DNA of 64,000 nucleotides from Sorangium cellulosum So0157-2 (GTDB lineage: Bacteria; Myxococcota_A; Polyangia; Polyangiales; Polyangiaceae): assembly GCF_000418325.1 (NCBI RefSeq), contig NC_021658.1, forward strand, positions 1,054,001 to 1,118,000, written 5' to 3'. The notes below the pieces were generated by a model, which saw nothing but the letters and a program-made list of their open reading frames with translations, made no database searches and was not told the origin of the DNA. Below, one piece after another: positions 42,614-54,600 of this stretch (the stretch's first letter is position 1; every line of letters starts with the position of its first letter). The translations under genes and the position numbers were made by a program.

Positions 42614-45600
42614 GCGAGCGATTCGAGCCGATGCAGTCCCGGGAAATAGCCATCATCGGGATGTCTGGCCGCTTCCCGGGCGCACGCAACCTGCGTGAAT
42701 TTTGGGCCAATCTGGTCGAGGGGCGCGTCTCCATCGGCGAGGTCCCGGCGTCGCGCTGGGACGCCGAAGCGCTCTACGACCCGGACCCGAAATCACGCGG
42801 CAAGAGCGTCAGCAAGTGGGGCGGGTTCATCGACGACGCCGACGTCTTCGACCCCCGGTTCTTCCGCATCACGCCGCGAGACGCGGTCTACATGGACCCC
42901 CAGCAGCGCCTCTTCCTCGAAGAGAGCTGGAAGACCTTCGAGGACGCCGGCTACTCCGATCGCGATCTCGACGGCGCGCGCTGCGGCGTCTTCGTCGGCT
43001 GCAAGATCGCCGATTACCTCATCCGACTGCAGGGCCTCGGCGATCAGGTCGAGGGCCACGCCATGAGTGGCAATGACATATCGATGCTCCCCGCGCGGCT
43101 GTCCTATTTTCTCAACTTGCGTGGTCCGAGCCTCCCGATCAATACCGCCTGCTCGTCGTCGATGGTCGCCCTCCACCTCGCGTGCGAGAGCCTCCTCGGT
43201 GGCACCTGCGACATGGCCCTCGTAGGTGGCGTCGAGCTGATGACCAGCCCCGGTATCTACCAGGCGCTCAGCAGCGCGGGCGCGCTGGCGCCGAGCCCCG
43301 AGTGCCGGCCGTTCGACGACCGCGCCAACGGGGTCGTGCTCGGCGAGGGCGTCTGCGCGGTCTTGCTCAAGCCCCTCGCGGCCGCGCTGGCCGACGGAGA
43401 TCCCATCCGGGGCGTCATCAAGGGCTCGGGGATCAACCAGGACGGCAGGAGCAGCGGTATCAGCGCGCCCAACGGCGCCTCCCAGACCGCGCTCGTCACG
43501 GACATCTACCGCCGAGCCGGGATCGATCCCGAGACCATCGGTTATGTCGAGGCGCACGGAACGGGCACGGCCCTCGGCGATCCGATCGAGATCCACGCGC
43601 TGACCGACGCGTTCGGGCAGTTCACGCGGAAGCGCCGGTACTGCCCGATCGGCTCGCTCAAGGCCAACGTCGGCCACCCGCTCTCGGCCGCCGGGCTGGC
43701 GGGCATCATCAAGGTCCTGCTCTGCTTCGAGCACGGGCAGCTCCCGCCGGCCGCGGGCTTCTCGCGCGAGAACCACCTCATCAACTTTGAAGACAGCCCC
43801 TTCTTCGTGAACACCACGCTCCGCGCGTGGCCTCAGGGCGGCTCCCCCCGCCGCGCCGCCGTGAGCTCCTTCGGATTCAGCGGCACCAACGCGCACGTGG
43901 TCGTGGAAGAGCCGCCCGTCGCCGCTCGCCAGAAGGCGCGCTCGCACGCGGGGCCCCACCTCGTCCTGCTCTCGGCGAAGACCGAAGAGGCGCTGCGCTG
44001 CCGCGTCGACGATCTGAGGCGCTGGCTCCTCGAAGACGGGGGGCGCCACACGGTGGCCGACGTCGCCTATACACTGCACCGAGGCCGCGCGCACTTTTCA
44101 CGGCGCCTGGCCCTGGTGGCCGACAGCGTGGACGACCTTGTCGGCCGGCTCGAGCGCGTCGGCTCGGGAGCCACTGCACCGTCGCTCGACCGGGCCTCCA
44201 GCGCGGCCCTGAAGGCCGTCGAAGATCGCATCGCTCGGCACCTCCACGGCGGTGGCCTCGGGTCGGAGGGCCACCGGGGTGCGCTCATGATGCTCGGGGA
44301 TCTGTACCTTCGGGGATACCTCCCCGACTGGCGCCACCTCCACCCGGAAGGAGGAGCACGCGTCCCGCTCCCGACCTACCCGTTCGGGCGCGAGCACTAC
44401 TGGCTGCCCTGGTCGGCCTCCACCGCGACGACCTCCGCCGCGCCGACCGCGCAGGCTGCGTCGAGTCCGTCGCCTGTCGCGGCCTCGTCCGAGGGGAGCG
44501 CAGGCGAACTCCGGCTCCTCCGGGAGGAGTGGGTGCCGGCGTCGCTCCCCGCGTCGATGTCCTCGGCAGGAACGGACCTTCCCGAAGGCGACCTGCTCGT
44601 CTTCGGGCGCGACGAGGCGCTGTGGAGAGAGCTCCAGGCCCGAGCGGCGGGGCCTCGGCGTCGCGTCGTCCTCGTCGAGCCCGGGGCGGACTTCGTCGAG
44701 GTGGGGGGCGACCGCTTCACGGTGCGGCTCGGGCACGAGGAGGACTTCGAGAGGCTGGTCGCCGCCGTGCGCGTTGCGTCGAGGCCGGTGGGCGCGATGC
44801 TCTTCCTCTCGTCCGCCAGCGGCGGTGACGATGTCGGAATCGAGGAGCGCCTCGACGCCGGTCCTCGCTCGCTCTTCGCGCTCTGCCGCGCGCTCGCCAA
44901 GGCCCCGCCGCGCCGACCGCTGCCGATCGTCTGCCCCGTCCCGGTCTTGGGCGGAGCGCCTGACCCGGTGCTCGCTGCCCTCACCGGCTTCGCCCGGACC
45001 CTCGACGCGGAGGCGCCGACGCTGAAGCTGAAGACGGTCGCGCTCGGGGCCGGGCGAGCCCTCACGGCCCGCGTCGACGTCCTCCTCGCTGAGCTCGCGG
45101 CGGCGGAGCCCGGAGGCACGGCGGTTCGCCATGACGGCGATCGGCGGCTCCAGCGCCGCTTCGTCCTCGATACGCCGGACCAGCTCCAGCGGCCGGAGAG
45201 GGGGGCATCGCTCCTCCGCCGCGGCGGTGTCTACATCGTCACCGGCGGCGCCGGCGGCATCGGCGCCATCGTCACCGAGCACCTCGCCCGCACCGTGGGG
45301 GCGCGCCTCGTCCTCGCCGGGCGCTCCGGATCGAGCCAGACGACGGACGCCCTGCTCGCGCGCGTCCGCGAGCAAGGCGGTGAAGCGCTCTACGTCCAGG
45401 CGGAGCTCGCCCGCCAGGCGGACGTCGAGCGGCTGATCGACCAGGCGCGCGGCCGCTTCGGACGCCTCCACGGCATCTTCCATGTCGCCGGTGTCCATCG
45501 GGACGCGTTGGTCCGGAACAAGCGCAGGAGCGATATCGACGCCGTCCTCGGCCCGAAGGTCCTCGGCACCCTCCACCTCGACAGGGCGACCGCCGACGCC

Positions 45601-48600
45601 GACCTCGACCTCTTCGTGTTGTTCTCGTCGCTCGCGGCCGTGCTCGCCAACCCGGGTCAAGCGGACTACGCGTATGCGAACGCCTTCCTCGACGCCTTCG
45701 CCGTCGAGCGCGAGGCGCGGCGCGCGCGCGGCGAGCGGCGAGGGCGGACGAGCTCGCTCAACTGGCCCTACTGGCGGGACGGGGGCATGCGCCTCGCCAC
45801 CGCCGACGTCGAGGCGATCCGACTTCATACCGGCCTGATACCGATGCCTAACGACGCCGGGCTCCGGGCGCTCGACGAGGCGGCGCTGCGCGAAGGTCCC
45901 GCGCGGCACGTGGTCCTCTACGGCGACGCGACGAAGCTGGAGGCCACCCTGGCGGAGCAGTCGTCTCCGCCTCCGGAGAGGGCGCCGGCCCAGCGTCGAG
46001 GCACGGGCGAGAGCGCCGAGGTCGTGTCGCTTCGCCGCGAGGTGGAGCGGCTCCTCCGGCACGTCATGGCCAAGGCGACCCAGCTCGGCCCCGAGGAGAT
46101 CGACCCGGAGGTGAGCTTCACCGAGTACGGCGTCGACTCCGTGACGATCAAGGAGTTCAACGTCCGGCTCGACGAGCTCGTCGGCGCATTGCCGCGGACC
46201 CTCCTCTTCGAGCACGACAACCTGCGGAGCCTCTCGGACTACCTCGCTCGCCATCACACCGAAGCCCTGCGTCGAGCGTTCGGGCAGCAAGCCGAAGCGC
46301 CGCCCAGGGAGGCGGCGCCATCACGCGACGCCGCGCCGGCTGGGCTGACCGCCGCGCGCGCGCCGGAGGACGGACCCCGCGCAGAGAACATGGGTCGGCC
46401 CGATCGCGTCGACGAGCGGGCCGCCGAGGGGCCGCTCGTTCACGCCGGCGACATCGCTGTCATCGGCGTCCACGGCCGGTATCCAGGGGCGGACGATCTC
46501 GAGACCTTCTGGGAGAACCTGGCCGAGGGGAAGGACTCCGTGACGGAGATCCCCGCCGGAAGGTGGCGTTACATCCCGCGCTACGATCCCGATCCCGAGC
46601 GGAGCCGCGAGGGCGCGATCTACTGCAAGTGGGGTGGCTTCCTCGACGGCGTCGACGGCTTCGACGCAAAGTTCTTCGGCGTGTCACCGCGAGAGGCCGA
46701 GATCATGGATCCGCAAGAGCGGCTCTTCCTCGAGACCGCGTGGGCCACGTTCGAAGACGCCGGGTACACGCGCGAGCGGCTCCGCGCCCTCTCGACGGAC
46801 GACAGGGGGGCACCTGTCGGCGTGTTCGTGGGCGTCACGACGAATTCGTACCTGCTCTATGGCCCGGAGGAGTGGCAGAAGGGCAACCTCGTGACGCCGG
46901 TCTCGGCGCCGTGGTCGATCGCCAATCGCGCCTCGTATCTCCTCGACCTGACCGGTCCGAGCATGCCCGTGGACACGGCGTGCTCGTCGTCGCTCGTGGC
47001 GGTGCACCTCGCGGTCCAGAGCTTGCGTCGCGGGGAGTGCCGCATGGCGCTCGCCGGCGGGGTCAACCTGTACCTCCACCCCTCGAAGTACGTGAACATG
47101 TGCCAAGTGCGCATGCTCTCGCCCACTGGGCGATGCCACGCATTTGGCGCGGACGCCGACGGGTTCGTCCCGGGCGAGGGCGTCGGCGCCGTGCTTCTCA
47201 AGCCGCTCGACGCGGCGATCCGCGACGGGGATCCCATCTACGGCGTGATCAAGGGAAGCGCCGTCAACCACGGCGGCAAGACGAACAGCTACTCGGTCCC
47301 GAACCCGAACGCGCACACGCAGCTCATCATGGAGGCCCTCCGGGACGCCGCGGTCGACGCCAGCACCATCACGTACGTCGAGGCCCATGGAACGGGTACG
47401 GCCCTCGGGGATCCGATCGAGGTGCGCGGGCTGACCAACGCGTTCCTCGCGCACACCACAGAGCGGGGCTTCTGCGCCCTCGGCACGGTGAAGACCAACA
47501 TCGGTCACCTGGAAGCCGCCGCAGGGATCGCGGGGCTCACCAAGCTGTTGCTCCAGATCGAGCGCCGAAAGCTCGCCCCGTCGCTCCACGCGGACCGCCT
47601 GAACGAGGATCTTCAGCTCGACACCACGCCCTTCTACGTCGCGCGGCGCCTCGCTGAGTGGCGCCCTGCGGCCGGGGCGCCGCGGCGGGCAGGCTTGAGC
47701 TCGTTCGGCGCGGGCGGCGTGAACGCTCATGTCATCGTCGAGGAGGCCCCGGCTGATCTGCGCCCTGCGGCGCGCGTAGCTCTCCCGGTCGTCGTGGTGC
47801 TCTCGGCCAGGAGCGAGCGCGCCCTCCGCGCGTATGCGGAGGCGCTCCTCGGCCACGTGCGCCGGCGTCGCGACGCCATCGCCGTCGAGGAGGTCGCGTA
47901 CACCCTCCAGGTCGGGCGCCAGCCGATGAGCGCGCGCCTCGCGATCGTCGTGAGCAGCCTCGACGAGCTGGAGCGGGGCCTCGAGGGCTTCCTCGCCGGG
48001 CGCCACGGCGACGTGGAGTGGGCCTCAGGCGAGGTCACGAAGAACGGGCCGGCCTCGGGGTCGCTCCTCGAAGGCGAGGAGGGTGTGGCGTTCCTGCGCG
48101 CGGCGCTCGAGAACCGGCGCGTCTCCAAGCTCGCGCGCCTGTGGGTCGAAGGGATGCCGATCGACTGGAGCCTGCTCTACGCGGGCGCGACGCCGCGGCG
48201 CATCCCGCTCCCCACGTACCCCTTCGAGCGGAGGCGGTACTGGATCCCGACGGTCGATGCTCCGCTCCCGCCCGCTGGCGCGAGCGCGGAGCGGGGGGCG
48301 AGGCCGCTGCCTTTCCCGTTCGAGCGTGTCCCTGCCGCCCCCGGCGCCCACGGCTTCCGCGTGGAGCTCCGCGGGGACGAGTTCTATCTCCGCGATCACC
48401 TGATCGACGGCCGACCCGTGCTGCCGGGCGTCACCCTCCTCGAGATGGCCCGGGCCGCGGGCGAGCTCCTGGAGGGCAAGCCCGTCCGGGGGCTCCGCCA
48501 GGTGGTCTGGATCAAGCCGATCGCCCTCGACGGTGCTCCGCGCCAGGTCGAGGTCGTCCTCCGCCCGGACGGGCCTGGGGCGACCTTCGAGGTGCGCTCC

Positions 48601-51600
48601 TCGCAGGGCGGGACCACGGAGATCCACGCCCAGGGGCGGCTCGTGGTCGGCCCGCAGGCGCTGGCGGTTGCGCCGCCTTCCGTCGATCTCCGCGCCGTCG
48701 AGCGCCGCTGCCCGCGCCACCGGTCCGCCCAGGAGTGCTACCCCGAGCAGGGCGCGGACAGGGCCGCGGTGCGGATCGGCCCGAGCCTCCGATCCATCGT
48801 CGGGCTGCGGAGCGGCGACCGGGAGGCGCTCGCCGAGCTCGCGCTGCCTGCTCACCTCGAGGCGGAATCCGACGGATTCTTCCTGCACCCCGCGCTCCTC
48901 GACGGCGCCGTGCAGCTCGTGGTGAGCTTCGGCGGGGACGCCGGGACGGGGCTCCGCTGGCTCTTCTTCCCGTTCTCCATCGACGCGGTCGAGATCTTCC
49001 GGCCGTTCCCGCGCCGCGCGTACGCGCACGCGCGGCTCGTCCAGGGGGGGGCGCTGGAGGAGACGTCCCTCGTCAAGCTGGACATCGAGATCGTCGACGA
49101 AGAGGGCGCGCCTCTGGCGAAGCTCGCGGGGGCCGCCTTCCGCGTGGTCGACCGGGAGCTCGGCAAGGAGCGGCGCGCGCGCGCCGCGACGGACGCGGCG
49201 CTGCTCTACTACACGCCGGAGTGGGTGCCCTCGCCGCTGCCCGCCCTCGCGGACCATCCCGAGGTGCCGGGGCCCGTCCTGCTCCTCGACGTGGACGGCG
49301 CCCTCCACGGCGCGCTCCAGCGGCGCATCGGCGGCGGAGGCGGCCGGCAGGCGCCGGTCGTGCTCGTTCATCCCGGGCCCACGTTCGCGGCGACGGGCGA
49401 GAGCACCTTCACCGTCGCGCCGGGAGACGCCGGGAGCTTCCGCCAGCTCGTCGACGCGCTCGCGGCGCACGGCCTCCTGCCACGGAGCGTCGTGTGCGCG
49501 TGGGGCGAAGACCACCCCGATCTGGACGAGGGCGCGCTCCGGGCCGGACTCGAGTCGGGCCTGTACACCCTCTCTGCGCTGAGCCAGGCGCTCGCTGCGC
49601 AGAAGGGCCAGCCGGTCCAGATCCTCCACGTCCACCGCGCGCTGGATACCGGGCCGCGGCCCGAGGCTGACGCCCTCGCGAGCTGGGTCGTCTCGGCCAA
49701 CCTCGAGGGCCCCGGGCGCGTGGTTAAGGCGCTGACGATCGTGGGCTCGGCCTCGCCGTCGGAGCTCGCCGAGATCGTCTGCGCCGAGCTCGCCCCGGAC
49801 AGCCGCGGCGATGCCGTCGTCCGGATCGAGGGCGGCGCGCGGTGGGTCCGGAGCCTCCGCGCCGGCGACCCGCGCGGGGATCTCCTTGAGGGGCAGGGCG
49901 CCCTCCGGCGCGGGGGCGTGGTCCTCCTCGCGGGGGGGACCGGCGCGCTCGGCCGGATCTTCGCGCGCCACCTCGCCGAGAGCGCCGGCGCGAGGCTCGT
50001 CCTCGTCGGCAGGTCGGCCCCGGCGGAGCGCCATCAGCGGCAGATCGAGTCGCTCCGGGCGCTCGGCGCCGAGGCGATCTACGTGCAAGCCGACCTCGCT
50101 CGTCGCGACGAGGTCGTGGCGGCGGTCGAGCAGGCGCGGGCGCGGTTCGGCGACATCCACGGCGTCATCCACGCGGCCGGCGTCCTCACCGAGGGGTACG
50201 TGGCCGAGCGCCCGCGGAGCGCGATCGAGGAGGTCGTCGCCGCCAGGGTGCTCGGGGCGCTGCACCTCGACGCGGCGACGCGCGACGAGCGGCTCGACTT
50301 CTTCGTGACGTTCTCGTCCACGGCGGCGGAGCTCGGAGGCCCCGCACAGGCCGACTATGCCTTCGCGAATGGCTTCCTGGATCGCTTCGCAGCGCTCCGG
50401 GAGGAGGCCCGGAAGAAGGGGCAGCGCGCTGGCACGACGCGGTCCATCGGGTGGTCTCCCTGGGAGGTGGGCGCCTTCGACGCGAGCGTCACCGAGTGGC
50501 TGCGCCGCACCATCGGCATCGAGCCCCTCGCCGCCGGCGCAGGGATCGAGGCGTTCGCGTGGGCGCTCTCGGCCCCGTGGGCGCAGGTGGTCGTGTTCTC
50601 CGGAGATCGCGAGAGGATCGCGCGGTACGTGAGCGACAGGCAGCTCCGCGCGCCGGGGGCCGGCGCGGCGCGCGCGGCGATCTCCAGGGCCGCTGCCTCA
50701 CCGGCGCCGGGCGCCGCGGGCGCGCGGGCAGCGGATGCCGCGGGCGCGCCGGCTCCGGACGCCGACAGCCGGATGGCCGCGGTCGGCCGTGAGCTCCTCG
50801 ACGTGGCGGCGCAGCTCCTCAAGCAGGACGCGTCGGAGATGGACATCGAGACGGAGCTCAACGAGTACGGGTTCGAGTCGATCAGCCTCATCGAGTTCAC
50901 CAACTCCATCAACCGGCGGTACGGCGTCGAGCTGATGCCGACGGCGTTCTTCGAGCATCGGACGTTCGGCGCGCTGGCGAGGCACCTCCTCGACACCTTC
51001 CCCGCCGCCTTCGCCGCTCGGCCCACCGCGGGCCCCGAGCCTCCGGCGCGCGCCGAGGAGCGACCCGTCGAGGAGCGCCCGGGCGAGCGCCCGCAAGCTC
51101 CCATCGCTGTCGCCGCGCCGACGCCCTCGCCGAGCGCCACGCCGGTCGCTGCGCCTTTGCCGCGCGCCGAGCCGGTCGCTGCGCCTTTGCCGGACGCCGA
51201 GCCGGTCGTCGTGTTCGCTGCGGCGCCGCGCGTCGAGCCGGTCGCCCTGTCCGCTGCGGCGCTGCGCGCCGAGCCGGTCGCGATCGTGGGCATCAGCGGC
51301 GCGATGCCGAGCTCCGAGGACCTCCAGGCCTTCTGGGAGAACCTCCGCGCCGGGCGCGCGCTCATCACCGAGGCGCCTGCGTCCCGCTGGCGCTGGCAGG
51401 ACCACGGTGAGGCGTCGCGGTGGGGCGGCTTCATGCCCTCGGTGGACCGGTTCGATCCGCTGTTCTTCGGGATCTCGCCCCGAGAGGCCGCCCTCATGGA
51501 TCCGCAGCACCGGCTGCTGCTGGAGCACACGTGGAAGGCCATCGAGGACGCGGGGCACAGGCCGTCCGACCTCGCGGGGACGCGCACCGCCGTCTTCATC

Positions 51601-54600
51601 GGCGTGATGAACGCCGACTACGCGCAGATCGTGAAGGAGCGCCTCCGGGAGATGGAGGCGCACGCGCCCATCGGCAATTCGCTCTGCATGCTCCCGAACA
51701 GGATCTCGTACTTCTTCGACCTGAGCGGCCCGAGCCAGCCGGTGGACACGGGCTGCTCGAGCGCGAGCATCGCGGTCCATCGGGCGGTCAAGGCGATCCA
51801 GGACGACGGGTGCGAGATGGCGATCGCCGGCGGCGTGAACGTCATGCTGAGCCCGATGCAGAGCCTGTTCTTCGCGAAGGCAGGCGTGCTGAGCCGGGAT
51901 CACCGCTGCCGCGCGTTCGACAAGGGCGCCACGGGCACCGTGCGCGGGGAGGGCGTCGGCGCGCTCCTGCTGAAGCCGCTCTCCCGGGCGCTTGCGGACG
52001 GCAACCCCATCTATGCCGTCATTCGCGCGAGCGGAGAGAACCACGGCGGGCGCGCGCGCTCGCTCACCGCGCCAAACCCGCTCGCGCAGGCCGATCTCGT
52101 CGCCCAGGTCCACGAGGCTGCGGGCGTCGATCCAGCGGCCGTCGGCTACATCGAGGCCCACGGCACCGGGACGGCCATCGGGGATCCCATCGAGGTCGAC
52201 GGGCTCAGGAAGGCGTTCGACCGGCTGTACCGGTCCAGGGGCAAGCGCGCCGACGCGCCGCACATCGGGCTCGCCTCGGTCAAGAGCAACGTCGGGCACC
52301 TCGAGCCGGCGGCGGGCATCGCGTCGATATTCAAGGTGGTCCTCGCGCTCAAGCACCGCTTCCTCCCGGCGACCCTGCATTTCGACGAGCTGAATCCGTT
52401 CATCAAGCTCGACGGAACGCCGTTCTATATCCTCGACAGGGCGCGCCCGTGGGAGGCCCCTCGCGACGCCGCAGGCTGTGCGCTGCCGAGGGTCGCGGGC
52501 GTGAGCTCCTTCGGGATGGGCGGTGCCAACGCCCACCTGGTGCTCGAGGAGCACCGCGCCGAGCGCCGGCCGGCGGCCTCCGCCGCGGACACCCCGCAGC
52601 TCGTCGTGCTCTCGGCGAAGTCCGAGGACCGGCTCAAGGTGTACGCGGAGCTCCTGCTGGCGTTCATCGGCGAGGACGACGAGGCGACGCTCGAGGAGAT
52701 CGCGTACACCTTGCAGGTCGGTCGCGAGCCGATGGAATGGCGCTTCGCGACGGTCGTACCGAACAAGCAGGCGCTCTTCCGCCGGCTCCGCCAGTTCCTC
52801 CGGGGCGAGGGGCAAGGTGGCGACTACGTCTGCGGCGTGGCCATCGGCTCTGCTCGGCGCGCGGAGACGCCGGGCTCAGGCAACCTTGAGGCGCTGGCGA
52901 GCGCGTGGGTGGGAGGCGCGCCCGTGGACTTCGCCAGCCTTCACCTGGTCCCGCCGCGCCGTGTGTCGCTCCCCACCTACCCGTTCGCCAGGATCCGCTG
53001 CTGGATCGACGAGGGAGGCGAGACGGGGACCTCGGCGCTGACGGGCGCCCCTGCGCCGATCGCGGTCGCGGCCCGCGCCGCCCCGCGCGAGGCGCCGCCT
53101 GCGGACCACCCCGCGAAGAAGAACGGCAAGAGCGTGGAGCAAGCGGCTGCGCAGCAGGTCGTCTACTACGATTTCGCGTGGTCGAGCGCCCCTGGGCCCT
53201 CGACGAGCGCGCCCCGGGACAGCAGCGGTCCTGTGCTGCTCTTCACCCGTGACGAAGGCGCGCGCGCGCGCCTCGAGCGGCGCGTGGCACCGGTCTTCGA
53301 GGTCAGGCCGGGCGAGGACTTCCGCCAGGTCGAGCCCGGTTGCTGGGAGATCCGCCCGGCGTGCGCCGAAGACTACGAACGGATGCTGATGGCCCTGGCC
53401 GAGCGAGGCGAGGTCCCGGCGTGCGTGGTCGTAGCGTGGGCGCGCGCCGCGCGGTCCGCGGCGGAGGTGGAAGAGGATCTCGCGCCGGCCGCGATCGACG
53501 CCGGGCTCGAGGACGGCATCGCGCCGCTCTTCTTCCTCGTGCATGCCTACGCCGCCATCCAGAAGAAGAACCACCTCCGCCGGGTCGTGTTCGCGTATGA
53601 GAGCGGAGACGGCGCGCGTACGGCCTTGCTCCAGGCGGTGGCCGGCTACTGCGCTTCGCTGCGGCCGGTCCTGCCGAACGCCTCCGTGACCGTCGTCTGC
53701 GCCGCACCGGGCGACGCAGCGCCCGTTGATCTCGGCGGTGCCATCGAGCGGGAGCTCCTCGACGGCGGCGGTGAGGGCGAGGTGCGCTACCGCGGCGGGC
53801 AGCGGGAAGTCCGGCGCACGGTGCCCTCCCAGATCGGGCGGGCGACGGCGAGCGTGCTCAGGGAGCGCGGCGTGTACGTCATCACCGGCGGCGCCGGGGG
53901 GCTCGGCCGGACCTTCGCGCTGTACCTCGCGACGCGCCACCGCGCGCAGCTCGCGCTCATCGGGAGATCGCCGCTCGACGCGACGCGGCGCGAGCTGCTC
54001 GACGAGATCCAGCGTGCGGGAGGAGACGCGCTCTATCTCGAGGCAGACGTGGCAGACGAAGCCGCGATGGCCCGGGCGCTCGACGCGGCGCGCGCCCGGT
54101 TCGGCGGGTTCCACGGCGTGCTCCACGTGGCTGGGACCGCGAACAAGCGGCTCGTCACGCGCAAGCGCTACACGGAGATCCGAGAGACGCTCGCGCCGAA
54201 GATCGAGGGGACCCTGCTGCTCGACCGGCTCACCCGCAGCGACCCCCTCGATTTCTTCGCCCTGTTCTCGTCGACGTCGGTGCTCCTCGGCGACATGGGG
54301 CAGTGCGACTACGCGGTCGGCAACCGCTTCCTCGACGCCTTCGTGGAGGCGCGCGAGCACCACCGCGCCGCTGGTCGACGAGCGGGACGGACCTTGTCGA
54401 TCGACTGGCCGCTCTGGCGCGAGGGCGGCTTCCACCTCGACGCGGCCGACGAGGAGCTCGCGCTCCGGTTTTCCGGCATGGGCTATCTCGAGTCGGACGC
54501 TGGCTTGCAGGTCTTCGAGGACGTCCTCGCGGCCGGCGTGCGCCAGGTCATGGTCGCGGTGCCGACCGATCGGGATCGTCTCGATCGGTTCCTCGCCGCC

